From Azospirillum thiophilum (GTDB lineage: Bacteria > Pseudomonadota > Alphaproteobacteria > Azospirillales > Azospirillaceae), in assembly GCF_001305595.1 (NCBI RefSeq), contig NZ_CP012404.1:496001-560000 (forward strand): 64,000 nucleotides of DNA, read 5' to 3'. Position 1 is the first letter of the stretch; every line of letters begins with the position of its first letter. Shown here piece by piece: positions 36,845 through 46,723 of this stretch. The notes under the pieces were generated by a model. It was not told the origin of the DNA. It saw nothing but the letters and a program-made list of their open reading frames with translations, and searched no databases. A program made the translations under genes and the position numbers.

Positions 36845-37549
36845 ATGCCGATGCTTCCGCGGTCCCAGCCCGCCTATTCTCCTCCGGACCAGTCGGGCGA
36901 CGCAGTCGCGTCCGGCACGTCCCCTGCCGACCGGCTGACGGCACGCATCCAGGAGCTGGAAGCCGAGCTGCGGGAACTCCAGCATCGCGCCAAGAACAGT
37001 CTGCAACTGGTGATCAGCCTGCTGAAACTGCAGGCCGGCCGCATCCGCGACCCCGACGCCCGCGCAGCATACGAACAGACCATGGTCCGCATCGAGGCGC
37101 TGGCGATCCTCTATCGGCAACTGCACGAAAGCGGCGCCGGCACCCATGTCGACCTCGGCCGCTATGTCGGCGCCCTGTGCGAGGCGGTGCGCGAAGGCAC
37201 GCCGGGGGCGCTTTCGCGCGTGCCGGTGACGGTCACCTCCGATGCGATCCAGATCGGCCTGTACGAGGCGATGCCGCTCGGCCTGATCATCGCGGAGCTG
37301 GTGACGAGCTGCCTGCACCATGCCTTTCCCGACGACGGCTGGATCCGCATCACCGTGCGCCAGCAGGGCGACAGCGGCCGGGCCCGCCTGACGGTGGAGG
37401 ACAACGGCCGCGCCCTGCCCGCCGGCTTCGACACCACGGCCGAGGACGGACTGATGCTGGCCGAAGCGCTGGCCGGCCAGCTCGGCGACACGCTGTCCAC
37501 CGACAGCGATGCCGCCGGCACCACCGCCAGCGTCAGCTTTCCGGTCTGA
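36845..37549 (+). CDS. Orphan HisKA_2/HWE-type histidine kinase, soluble
   Basis: The 234-aa protein contains a HisKA_2 dimerisation/phosphoacceptor segment, QHRAKNSLQLVISLLKLQ (His47), after a coiled-coil start (~28-45). An ATPase domain follows (DNGRALPAGFD is the G1 box). The N box reads ELVTSCLHHAFP, so Ser155 stands where the Mg-ATP-binding Asn normally is. The usual G2 region is poorly kept. No sensor domain, membrane segment or response regulator gene is present. The protein may be a weak kinase or a phosphotransfer partner. Confidence 0.75.
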   Translation: MPMLPRSQPAYSPPDQSGDAVASGTSPADRLTARIQELEAELRELQHRAKNSLQLVISLLKLQAGRIRDPDARAAYEQTMVRIEALAILYRQLHESGAGTHVDLGRYVGALCEAVREGTPGALSRVPVTVTSDAIQIGLYEAMPLGLIIAELVTSCLHHAFPDDGWIRITVRQQGDSGRARLTVEDNGRALPAGFDTTAEDGLMLAEALAGQLGDTLSTDSDAAGTTASVSFPV

Positions 37550-37555
37550 CCGCTT

Positions 37556-37744
37556 TCAGCCGCCCGCCAGATGGTTGCCCAGCAGGGCCAGCACCAGCGC
37601 GACCGACAGGCAGACGGCCAGGATGGCGGCGGCTTCGCCCAAGAGCGCGCCTGCGCTGGGGACGGTGCCGGCCGCCGTCTCCGCAAGATGCGTTTCCGTC
37701 GCCACCCGCCTGCGCGCCAGCGTTCGGGCCGATTTTCCCAGCAT
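37556..37744 (-). CDS. Small single-span membrane protein
   Basis: A possible 62-aa protein with one hydrophobic helix (GEAAAILAVCLSVALVLALLGNHL) and a basic N-terminus, so the N-terminus would stay inside. GAGGCG precedes the ATG. It sits tail to tail with the kinase gene, separated by six bases. Similarity to known families was not recognised, so it might be a chance frame. Confidence 0.4.
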   Translation of the reverse strand: MLGKSARTLARRRVATETHLAETAAGTVPSAGALLGEAAAILAVCLSVALVLALLGNHLAGG

Positions 37745-37851
37745 GGACGCCTCGCAGCCAAATGCCGGCCGGTGGCCGGCGGTCCCATGAGGAAAAGGCC
37801 GTTCGGCGTATAAAATCGATGCGGCGCGGATGCCTGCGGAATATAGGCGCG

Positions 37852-38265
37852 TTATATGCCGGCCGGCCGCTCCCCGTCCCGATGATGCCCGTCCTGATGA
37901 TCGGCACCGTCATGGTGGTCATGCGGGTGCTCCGGCTCGGGCGCCGGCGCCAGCGTGCCGGCGAACCAGCCGCGGATCGCCCGGACCGGGTCGGTTTCCA
38001 GCGTCGTCACCGGTTCGATGCCGCGGCGCCTCATATGGGCGACGAACCCCGCCCCCGACGAGCCGGTGACGACGACCCGCACCGCGTCGATCGGGTGGGG
38101 GCGGCCGTCGCCGCAGAGATGCAGCACCTCCTCCTCCCCCAGTTCGATCCGGACGGTCTCGACCGGGTCGAATCCTGCCTCCGCCTCATAGACCAGGAAG
38201 CGGCGGGTGCGGCCGCCATGGGTGGCGATGGTCTGGAAATCCTTGGTCCCGACGGCGATTCTCAT
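37852..38265 (-). CDS. NifX/NafY-type dinitrogenase cofactor-binding family protein with His-rich tail
   Basis: The 137-aa product has the NifB/NifX-like fold (PF02579 type): MRIAVGTKDFQTIATHGGRTRRFLVYE, then VVVTGSSGAGFVAHMRRRGIEPV and TLETDPVRAIRGWFAG. The conserved middle supports cofactor or metal-cluster binding. The last ~30 residues are packed with His and Asp, nine His in about 20 residues, suggesting extra metal storage or nickel/iron binding. Members accept FeMo-cofactor precursors in diazotrophs, but many occur outside nif clusters with unknown roles, as here. The start follows the family N-terminus. Confidence 0.75.
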   Translation of the reverse strand: MRIAVGTKDFQTIATHGGRTRRFLVYEAEAGFDPVETVRIELGEEEVLHLCGDGRPHPIDAVRVVVTGSSGAGFVAHMRRRGIEPVTTLETDPVRAIRGWFAGTLAPAPEPEHPHDHHDGADHQDGHHRDGERPAGI

Positions 38266-38407
38266 GATGAGCGGATCCCTCGCGATGGTGCCCGGCGACC
38301 CGCCTTTCCTGCCACGCCCCCGACGCCGGCGCACTGAGGGAGGTCAATCCGCCCCCACCTGCCGCCCGCCTCCCTCCGCGGGCGCCGGGCGATATCCGAC
38401 CCTCAAG

Positions 38408-38436
38408 CTTGACTTTCAGCACCGAATTTGTACTAT
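38408..38436 (+). promoter_or_regulatory. Strong sigma-70-type promoter of rpoH
   Basis: CTTGAC (38408-38413) and TACTAT (38431-38436) are separated by exactly 17 bases in locally AT-rich DNA. Transcription would start near 38443, leaving a ~77-base leader before the rpoH ATG. In several bacteria the rpoH leader folds as an RNA thermometer; I did not establish that here. Confidence 0.75.
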
Positions 38437-38519
38437 ATGCCTGCCTGCTCCGCCGGAGAGGCCTGGGTTCGCCGCCTGGGGACCCTGCAGCGTCATATCG
38501 CTTTGCAAGAGGATGTGAC

Positions 38520-39398
38520 ATGAGTTCCGCCATTGCCCTTCGTTCGACCGATTCCGGCGAATCGCTGTCCCGCTACATCAACGACACGCACCGCTACCCG
38601 GTCCTGGCGCCCGAGGATGAGTATATGCTCGCCAAGGCCTGGAGCGAGCATGGCGACGTCGATGCGGCGCACAAGCTGGTCACCAGCCATCTCCGTCTCG
38701 TCGTCAAGATCGCCGGCGGCTATCGCGGCTACGGCCTGCCGCTGTCCGACCTGATCGCCGAGGGCAATCTCGGCCTGATGACCGCCGTCAAGAAATTCGA
38801 ACCGGAACGCGGCTTCCGCCTGTCCACCTACGCGATGTGGTGGATCAAGGCGTCGATCCAGGACTACATCCTGCGGTCGTGGAGCCTCGTGAAGATCGGC
38901 ACCACCGCCGCGCAGAAGAAGCTGTTCTTCAGCCTGGGCCGCCTGAAGCGGAAGCTGGGCGAGTATGGCAGCGGCGACCTGCAGCCCGACAGCGTCACCA
39001 GCATCGCCACCGACCTGTCGGTGCCGGAAGACGACGTGGTCGCGATGAACCGCCGCCTGTCGGCGCCGATGGCATCGCTGAACGCGCCGATGAGCGCGGA
39101 CGGCGATTCGGCCGAATGGCAGGATCTGCTGACGGACGAACGGCCGTCGGTCGAGGAGACGCTGGTCGAGCGCGGCGAGGCCCGCCAGCGCAGCGCCCTG
39201 CTGCACGAGGCGATGGGCGTGCTGAACGACCGCGAGCGCGACATCCTGACCTGCCGCCGCCTGTCGGACAGCCCGCTAACCCTGGAGGACCTGTCGGTCC
39301 GCTATGGCGTCAGCCGCGAGCGCATCCGCCAGATCGAGGAGCGCGCCTTCGAGAAGGTCGCCCGCCAGACCCGCGTCCTGGCTGCCGCGGCGGCCTGA
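38520..39398 (+). CDS. rpoH: RNA polymerase heat-shock sigma factor RpoH
   Basis: RpoH (sigma-32) directs transcription of chaperone and protease genes on heat stress. The 292-aa protein shows region 2 (YRGYGLPLSDLIAEGNLGLMTAVKKFEPERGFRLSTYAMWWIKASIQDYI). It has the RpoH box just after (AAQKKLFFSLGRLKRKL) and region 4 with its helix-turn-helix (LTLEDLSVRYGVSRERIRQIEERAFEKV). The RpoH box and length separate it from RpoD. Alphaproteobacteria often carry several rpoH copies, so others may exist elsewhere. GAGGA lies before the ATG. Confidence 0.95.
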   Translation: MSSAIALRSTDSGESLSRYINDTHRYPVLAPEDEYMLAKAWSEHGDVDAAHKLVTSHLRLVVKIAGGYRGYGLPLSDLIAEGNLGLMTAVKKFEPERGFRLSTYAMWWIKASIQDYILRSWSLVKIGTTAAQKKLFFSLGRLKRKLGEYGSGDLQPDSVTSIATDLSVPEDDVVAMNRRLSAPMASLNAPMSADGDSAEWQDLLTDERPSVEETLVERGEARQRSALLHEAMGVLNDRERDILTCRRLSDSPLTLEDLSVRYGVSRERIRQIEERAFEKVARQTRVLAAAAA

Positions 39399-39530
39399 CC
39401 GTCGAAGCTTCCGGCACTTCCAGCGAGCCCCCCTATCGGAAACCGCGCCAGGAATCCCGGACCGCTCCGTGTAACCCCTCCATAAACGCCGGCGGCCCCG
39501 CTCTCTTCGCCGGCATTCGTGGAGGCGGAC

Positions 39531-39749
39531 ATGTCGAAGGTGCGTGCGGGCACCGGTCTTCCGATGGTGAATATCGAGGTCATCAAGGATGCCTTGACCC
39601 TCTATGAGGGCAACCGGATCAGCCGCTGGCAGGTCATCAACCGGCTCGTCCATCTCGGCCTGTCGGCCGATGACGCCAACATCATCGCCGACCGCGGCAC
39701 GATCCCGCCCCATATCCTGGGCGGACACCACGGCACCTTGCGGAAATGA
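39531..39749 (+). CDS. Small conserved-looking hypothetical protein
   Basis: This 72-aa protein is unrecognised. It is hydrophilic and probably helical (MVNIEVIKDALTLYEGNRISRWQVINRLVHLGLSADDANIIADRG). The central part resembles a small helical bundle with an Arg/Trp patch, and the C-terminus is IPPHILGGHHGTLRK. GGAGG precedes the ATG at good spacing. Its stop overlaps the TPR glycosyltransferase start (ATGA), so they are translationally coupled. Confidence 0.65.
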   Translation: MSKVRAGTGLPMVNIEVIKDALTLYEGNRISRWQVINRLVHLGLSADDANIIADRGTIPPHILGGHHGTLRK

Positions 39750-41188
39750 CCGCGCCGGGCATGAAGACGGCCACAGGGACGGCCATGGAGACGTCGGCCA
39801 CGCAGGCCACGTTCGCCACGGCCCTCGGCCTGCACCGCGCGGGCCGCTGGGTGCAGGCGGTGGCGGTCTACGACAGGCTGCTGGACGGTCCGCTGGCCGC
39901 AAGCGCCTATGCCAACCGCGGGGCGGCGCTGCGCCGGCTCGGCCGACCCGGCGAGGCGGTCGCCTCCTGCATCGAGGCGGTCGCCCGCCGGCCCGATCTG
40001 GCCGAGGCCTATGCCAACATCGGCGCGATCCTTCAGGAAAGCGACCATCCGCTGGCCGCGCTCGACGCCTGCCGCAAGGCCGTCGCGCTGGCGCCCGGCC
40101 TCCATGCCCCCTATCTGGCGATGGCGCATGCCCGGCAGGACCGCGGCGACCATGGCGAGGCCCTGGCCCTGCTGCGGCGGGCGGCCGACCTCGCTCCGGC
40201 TCTGGCGAGCGTGCGCTACAATCTGGCCGAGGCGCTGCTGCTGCATGGCGATTTCGAGGCTGGCTGGCGTGCCTACGAAGCGCGCTGGCAGGCCGGTGAA
40301 CTGGCGCTGAAGCGCCCCTCCCCCGCCGGTCCGGACTGGACCGGCGAGGATCTCACCGGCAAGATCCTGCTGGTCCATGAGGAGCAGGGCTTCGGCGACA
40401 GCCTGCAGTTCATCCGCCTGATCCCGCTGGTGAAGGCGCGCGGCGCACGGGTGATCGTTCAGTGCCGGCAGCCGCTGGTCCGGCTGCTGTCGGGCGTCGA
40501 GGGCGTCGATGCGGTGGTCACGGACCTCTCCGGCCGCGACAGCTATGATTTCTGCGTTCCGCTGATGTCGCTGATGCGGCTGCTGGGGGTGACGGTCGAC
40601 CGCATCCCGGCCGCCGTGCCCTATCTGGCCCCTCCGGCCGACGCGGCCGGGCGCTGGGCCGCAGTACTCCGCGGCTGCGGTGGCCTGCGGGTCGGGCTGG
40701 TGTGGGCCGGCGACCCGCGGCTCGGCCACGCCGCCGCCACCCGCACCGATGCGCGCCGCAGCCTGCGGCTTGCCCAACTCACCCCGCTGCTGACGGTGGA
40801 GGGGGTGTCGTGGGTCAGCCTCCAGAAGGGGCCGGTTGCCGTCCAGGCGAAGGAGGAACTGCCGGCCGGCACGGCGATCCTCGACCCGATGGGCGGGGTC
40901 ACGGATTTCGCCGACACCGCCGCCATCGTCCGGCAACTCGATCTCGTGATCGGGGTGGACACCTCGGTCGTGCATCTCGCCGGGGCGCTGGGCGTGCCGG
41001 TGTGGGTGCTGTCGCGGTTCAGCGGCTGCTGGCGCTGGCTGCTCGACCGCGACGACAGCCCCTGGTACCCGACGCTGCGCCTGTTCCGCCAGCAGCGGCC
41101 GGGCGACTGGGCGCCGGTGGTGGAGCGGGTGCGCGAAGAGCTGTTGCGCAAGGTCGCCGCCCATCGCCATGATCGCGCTGCGGACTGA
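39746..41188 (+). CDS. TPR protein with heptosyltransferase-like C-terminal domain
   Basis: The 480-aa product has about four tetratricopeptide repeats at residues ~20-165 (ATALGLHRAGRWVQAVAVYDRLL and onwards). A GT9/ADP-heptosyltransferase-like domain follows: LLVHEEQGFGDSLQFIRLIPLVKARGARVIVQC, then GLRVGLVWAGDP, LVIGVDTSVVHLAGALGVPVWVLSRFSGCWRWL. This fusion is common in Azospirillum-type genomes. Some fused TPR-glycosyltransferases take part in flagellin or cell-surface glycosylation. The acceptor is unknown. The start overlaps the 72-aa gene stop. Confidence 0.8.
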   Translation: MTAPGMKTATGTAMETSATQATFATALGLHRAGRWVQAVAVYDRLLDGPLAASAYANRGAALRRLGRPGEAVASCIEAVARRPDLAEAYANIGAILQESDHPLAALDACRKAVALAPGLHAPYLAMAHARQDRGDHGEALALLRRAADLAPALASVRYNLAEALLLHGDFEAGWRAYEARWQAGELALKRPSPAGPDWTGEDLTGKILLVHEEQGFGDSLQFIRLIPLVKARGARVIVQCRQPLVRLLSGVEGVDAVVTDLSGRDSYDFCVPLMSLMRLLGVTVDRIPAAVPYLAPPADAAGRWAAVLRGCGGLRVGLVWAGDPRLGHAAATRTDARRSLRLAQLTPLLTVEGVSWVSLQKGPVAVQAKEELPAGTAILDPMGGVTDFADTAAIVRQLDLVIGVDTSVVHLAGALGVPVWVLSRFSGCWRWLLDRDDSPWYPTLRLFRQQRPGDWAPVVERVREELLRKVAAHRHDRAAD

Positions 41189-41201
41189 CGACGGGAGCCC
41201 G

Positions 41202-41849
41202 ATGCCGACCATCCTCCTCACCGGTTTCGAGCCCTTCGGCGGCGAAACCGTCAACCCGTCCTGGGAGGCGGTGCGGCGGCTCGACGGCTGGGAATGCCGC
41301 GGCCACCGCGTCGCCGCGCGGCTGATGCCCTGCGTCTTCGGCGCGGCGCTCGACACGCTGGAGCGGGCGGTGGCGGAAACCGACCCGGTCGCCCTGCTGG
41401 CGGTCGGGCAGGCGCAGAGCCGTGCCGAGCTGTCCCTGGAGCGGGTTGCCGTGAATCTCGACGATGCCCGCATCCCCGACAATGCCGGCAACCGTCCGGT
41501 CGATGTCCCGGTGGTGGCAGGGGGGCCGACGGCCTATTTCGCCAGCCTGCCGATCAAGGCCATTGCCACAGCCCTGCGCAGCGCCGGCATCCCCGCCGGG
41601 CTGTCGCACAGCGCCGGCAGCTTCGTCTGCAACCACCTGTTCTACGGGGCCTGCCATCTGCGGGCGGTGCGGCGGCCGGATCTCCGTGTCGGCTTCCTGC
41701 ATATCCCGCTGGCACCCGAACAGGCGGTGCGCCACCCGGGCGCCCCGTCGATGGCGGTCGGGCAGGTGACGGCCGGCCTGCGCATCGCGGTCGAGACCAT
41801 CCTGGCGACCGGCGAGGACTGCCACGAGGCGGCCGGAACCCTCGAGTAA
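41202..41849 (+). CDS. pcp: Pyroglutamyl-peptidase I
   Basis: Pcp removes N-terminal pyroglutamate from peptides. The 215-aa length and the C15-family triad agree with the family: Glu80 in SLERVAVN, Cys143 in GSFVCNHLFYGACH and His167 in GFLHIPL. These align one residue before the Bacillus enzyme positions (Glu81, Cys144, His168). The N-terminal LLTGFEPFGGETVNPSWEA is diagnostic. GGGAGC lies before the ATG, and an upstream ATG 33 bases earlier overlaps the previous gene and is less likely. Confidence 0.93.
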   Translation: MPTILLTGFEPFGGETVNPSWEAVRRLDGWECRGHRVAARLMPCVFGAALDTLERAVAETDPVALLAVGQAQSRAELSLERVAVNLDDARIPDNAGNRPVDVPVVAGGPTAYFASLPIKAIATALRSAGIPAGLSHSAGSFVCNHLFYGACHLRAVRRPDLRVGFLHIPLAPEQAVRHPGAPSMAVGQVTAGLRIAVETILATGEDCHEAAGTLE

Positions 41850-41862
41850 CGCCGGGGAATAT

Positions 41863-42747
41863 CTACCCTGCCTCGGTCAGCAGCCACTCCTTGAAGCGGC
41901 GCACGCGGCGTGCCCGCTCGGCCCCCGGCGCATGGGCGATCAGGTAGCGGCCGCGCGGGCGCAGCGTCTCGGGGAAGGGCTGGACCAGCCGGCCCGATGC
42001 GATGTCCTCCCCGACCAGGAAAACCGGCAGCAGGGCGACCCCCATGCCGGCCGACGCCGCCTCGATGATCATGAAGAAATGCTCAAAGGCCAGCGACAGC
42101 GCCGCCTCGGGCAGGGGCAGACCGAAGGCGGCGAGATAGCCGCGCCAGGACTCGGGCCGCGTGGTGTGCTGCAACAGCCGGTGCTGCCCCAGATCGGCCG
42201 GGTGGCGCAGCGGCGGCCCCTGGTCCAGCAGCGACGGCGCGCAGAAGACGCCCATGGTTTCCGGCATCAGCGTTGCCATCTCGGCCCCCGGCCAGCCCTC
42301 GACGCCGAAGCGGATGGCGACGTCGATCCGCTCCTTGGCGAAATCGACAGGGTGCTCGCCGATCACCACCTCGACCTGGATCTCGGGATTCTCCGCCTGG
42401 AAGCGCTTCAGCCGCGGGATCAGCCAGCGCTGGGCCAGGGTGGGCAGCGCGCTGACCCGCAGCACCCCGCCCTCCTGTGCGCGGGCAGCCCGCGCCGCCG
42501 CGGCGATGCGGTCGAGCGCCGCCGACGCCTCGCCGTAAAAGGCCGCCCCGGTCGGCGTCAGTTCGATCCCGCGGCCGACGCGGCGGATCAGCTCGACCCC
42601 CAGATCGGCCTGCAAGGTCTGCATCATGCGGCTGACCGCCCCTTGCGTCACCGCCAGCTCGTCGGCCGCCCTGGTGAAGCTGAGATGGCGGGCCACCGCG
42701 ACGAAGCTGCGGACGGCGTTGAGCGACGGCAGGACACGGTCTGGCAT
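41863..42747 (-). CDS. LysR-family regulator (GcvA-like)
   Basis: The 294-aa protein starts with a winged helix-turn-helix (FVAVARHLSFTRAADELAVTQGAVSRMMQTLQADLGVELIRR). The ligand-binding domain contains RWLIPRLKRFQAENPEIQVEVV and ASAGMGVALLPVFL, both typical of the GcvA-like subgroup. I chose the ATG at 42747 because a perfect palindrome (42763-42777) lies just upstream and would be an operator, not coding. An ATG at 42777 would make the palindrome part of the gene. It is divergent from the VOC gene, its probable target. Confidence 0.88.
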   Translation of the reverse strand: MPDRVLPSLNAVRSFVAVARHLSFTRAADELAVTQGAVSRMMQTLQADLGVELIRRVGRGIELTPTGAAFYGEASAALDRIAAAARAARAQEGGVLRVSALPTLAQRWLIPRLKRFQAENPEIQVEVVIGEHPVDFAKERIDVAIRFGVEGWPGAEMATLMPETMGVFCAPSLLDQGPPLRHPADLGQHRLLQHTTRPESWRGYLAAFGLPLPEAALSLAFEHFFMIIEAASAGMGVALLPVFLVGEDIASGRLVQPFPETLRPRGRYLIAHAPGAERARRVRRFKEWLLTEAG

Positions 42748-42762
42748 GGGGCGCGCCGAATC

Positions 42763-42777
42763 ATGAGTTGAACTCAT
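42763..42777. promoter_or_regulatory. LysR-type operator palindrome ATGAGTT-N-AACTCAT
   Basis: A perfect 7+1+7 palindrome contains the T-N11-A core (T at 42764, A at 42776) expected for LysR regulators. It sits 16 bases upstream of the proposed LysR start and about 105 bases upstream of the divergent VOC gene, where it could autoregulate the former and activate the latter. Confidence 0.6.
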
Positions 42778-42881
42778 AAATCTCTGCCGGAGAACTCGTT
42801 TGTCAAGTCCGGGCGGATCGGGTCTGCTGGGGGCACGGACGGTCCTGCCGCCAGCCACCCGCCACACGGTCCCGAAAGGCC

Positions 42882-43319
42882 ATGCCCCCGATGACGAGTC
42901 TGACGCCCTTCCACATCGCCTTCCCGGTCGACGATCTGGCCGCCGCCCGCCATTTCTACGGCACCGTCCTCGGCTGCCCGGAAGGGCGCAGCAGCGACGA
43001 GTGGATCGATTTCGACCTGTTCGGCCATCAGATCGTCGCCCATCTGAAGCCGCGCGATCCCGCTGCCGGCCCGGCCCACCGCAACCCGGTGGACGGCCAC
43101 GACGTGCCGGTCCCGCATTTCGGCGTCGTGCTTCAGCCGGCCGACTGGGACGCGCTGGCTGAGAAGCTGAAGGCCGCCGGCATCAGGTTCGTGATCGAGC
43201 CCTACACCCGCTTCAAGGGCCAGGTCGGCGAGCAGTCGACCATGTTCTTCCTCGACCCGGCCGGCAACGCGCTGGAGTTCAAGGCTTTCGCCGACATGTC
43301 GCAGCTGTTCGCGAAGTAG
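42882..43319 (+). CDS. VOC-family (glyoxalase-like) protein
   Basis: A 145-aa protein with the paired beta-alpha-beta-beta-beta modules of the vicinal-oxygen-chelate fold. [22 protein letters not shown] is the first strand-helix unit with its metal-binding His. [23 protein letters not shown] with [15 protein letters not shown] gives the second His/Glu pair. Substrate cannot be stated; relatives act on methylglyoxal, antibiotics or aromatic diols. It is divergent from a LysR gene. Confidence 0.85.
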   Translation: MPPMTSLTPFHIAFPVDDLAAARHFYGTVLGCPEGRSSDEWIDFDLFGHQIVAHLKPRDPAAGPAHRNPVDGHDVPVPHFGVVLQPADWDALAEKLKAAGIRFVIEPYTRFKGQVGEQSTMFFLDPAGNALEFKAFADMSQLFAK

Positions 43320-43359
43320 GCGGTCAGGCGGGGAAGACGCGCGGGGGTGCCGGCCGTTC

Positions 43360-44283
43360 TTACGGACAGGCCCCCCGGCACACCGCCGCGATGGTCTCGC
43401 GCAGCCAGCGATGGGCCGGGTCCGCCTGCAGGCGCGGATGCCAGATGGCGGATATGGCGAATTCCGGCGTCCGGACCGGCAGGTCGAAGCCGGCCAGCCC
43501 CAGCCCGGCCGCATGGTCGGCCACCACACCGTTGCCGAGGCACGAGCGTGGCACCGCCGCGACCAGATCCGAGCCGCGCGCGACGCACATCGCATCGGCA
43601 TACCCCGGAACGACCAGGGACACGGTGCGGCTCAGGCCCAGATCGGCCAGGGCGTCGTCGACCGGTCCATGGAAATTGCCCCGGCGCGACGCCACGACAT
43701 GGGCGCAGGCGGCATAGCGTTCCGGCGTGACCGCGCCGGTCTCGAACAGCGGATGCCCGGTCCGGGCGACTCCCACCAGCCTGTCCCGGAACAGCAGCTG
43801 GGTCAACAGTTCCGGCGCCGAGGTTCCGAGCACGCCGACCTCCAGATCGATCCGCCCGTCGCGGAGCGGCTCGGCGTCCTTGTCCGGCTTCGGCACGAAC
43901 CGGAGGCGGACATGCGGAGCGGTTCCGGCGATGGCGGCCAGCAGGGGAACCGCGAGCAGCTCGACGAATCTCCCGCCGGCACGAATGGTGAAGGTGCGAT
44001 GAAGCGACGCGAGGTCCAAGCGGTTTGCCGCCGGCCGCAGGACTTCCTGCGTGTCGCGGCTGAGCGCATGGACGCGCCCGCTCAACTCCTCGGCATAGGG
44101 CGTGGGGACCAGGGCGCGGCCGGCCTGGACCAGCAATGGGTCGCCCGTCACCCGGCGCAGCCGTGCCAGCGTCCGGCTCATCGCGGAGGGGCTTACGCCA
44201 AGCCGGCGGGCAGCCCCCGTCACGCTGCGCTCGGTGAGCAGCGCGTCCAGCGACAGGAGAAGGTTCAGGTCGACGCCGTGCAT
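43360..44283 (-). CDS. LysR-family regulator (NodD/SyrM-like group)
   Basis: The 307-aa product opens VDLNLLLSLDALLTERSVTGAARRLGVSPSAMSRTLARLRRVTGDPLLVQAGRALVPT, a NodD-like winged helix-turn-helix. A ligand-binding half follows. It lies head to head with the SDR gene at 44418, a usual arrangement for a LysR regulator and its target. An ATG two codons inside a possible GTG start was used. Confidence 0.88.
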   Translation of the reverse strand: MHGVDLNLLLSLDALLTERSVTGAARRLGVSPSAMSRTLARLRRVTGDPLLVQAGRALVPTPYAEELSGRVHALSRDTQEVLRPAANRLDLASLHRTFTIRAGGRFVELLAVPLLAAIAGTAPHVRLRFVPKPDKDAEPLRDGRIDLEVGVLGTSAPELLTQLLFRDRLVGVARTGHPLFETGAVTPERYAACAHVVASRRGNFHGPVDDALADLGLSRTVSLVVPGYADAMCVARGSDLVAAVPRSCLGNGVVADHAAGLGLAGFDLPVRTPEFAISAIWHPRLQADPAHRWLRETIAAVCRGACP

Positions 44284-44417
44284 CGCCACAGATTAGCCCG
44301 GCGGCCCGCCGATGCCCAGCGCCGGACGCAATCGATCATTTCATCCTGTGCGTCTGGTGCACAGGAGCCCGGTCGGTCATATCGGGAGCGGATGTCCTCA
44401 ACGAAAGCTCCGATCCC

Positions 44418-45149
44418 ATGCCGATCCCTCCCCCGCCCCCTTCCTCCACCGATCATCCCCGCCGCACCCTCCTGCTCATCGGCGCGTCACGTGGTCTCGG
44501 CCATGCCATGGCGGCCGAATTCCTGAAGAAGGACTGGAACGTCGTCGGCACGGTGCGCGGCACCGCGCGGACGCTGCTGCATGATCTGGCGGACGAGCAT
44601 GCCGGCAGGGTCGAGATCGAGACCCTGGACATCTGCGTCCCCGATCAACTGGCCGCGCTGCGCGACCGCCTGTCCGGCAGACTCTTCGACATGCTGTTCG
44701 TCAATGCCGGAACAGCCAACCGCGATCCGGCCCAGACGATCGGCGAGGTCTCGACCGAGGATTTCGTCCAGCTGATGATCACCAATGCCCTGAGCCCGAT
44801 GCGTGTCATCGAAAGCCTGGAGGGCACTGTCTCCGCCACCGGCCTGATCGGGGTGATGTCGTCCGGGCAGGGCAGCATCGCCAACAACCTGTCCGGCCAA
44901 CGGGAGCTCTATCGCGGCAGCAAGGCGGCGCTGAACATGTTCATGCGCAGCTTCGCGGCCCGTCAGGCCGGGACCCGCCGGGCGATGGCGGTGATGGCTC
45001 CGGGCTGGGTCAGGACAGCGCTCGGCGGCGCCGATGCGCCGCTCGCCATCGAAGACAGCATCCCCAGCCTGGTGGCCGTCCTGCTCGCCAAGCAGGACAG
45101 GCCGGGGCTGGACTATCTCGACTATCTGGGCCGCACCGTCCCCTGGTGA
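44418..45149 (+). CDS. SDR-family oxidoreductase
   Basis: The 243-aa protein has a Rossmann start (LLLIGASRGLGHAMAAEFL), an NAG motif (LFVNAGTANRD), an active-site Ser in GVMSSGQGSIANNLSGQ and a YRGSK motif. It also has a Pro-rich N-terminal extension (MPIPPPPP). ASRGLG rather than GGGSG suggests NADP preference. It is probably controlled by the divergent LysR gene. Its stop lies 14 bases from the end of the convergent ABC ATPase gene. Confidence 0.85.
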   Translation: MPIPPPPPSSTDHPRRTLLLIGASRGLGHAMAAEFLKKDWNVVGTVRGTARTLLHDLADEHAGRVEIETLDICVPDQLAALRDRLSGRLFDMLFVNAGTANRDPAQTIGEVSTEDFVQLMITNALSPMRVIESLEGTVSATGLIGVMSSGQGSIANNLSGQRELYRGSKAALNMFMRSFAARQAGTRRAMAVMAPGWVRTALGGADAPLAIEDSIPSLVAVLLAKQDRPGLDYLDYLGRTVPW

Positions 45150-45163
45150 GGGGGGGCCGATCC

Positions 45164-46711
<1,548 letters not shown>

Positions 46712-46723
46712 GGAAGGATCCGC

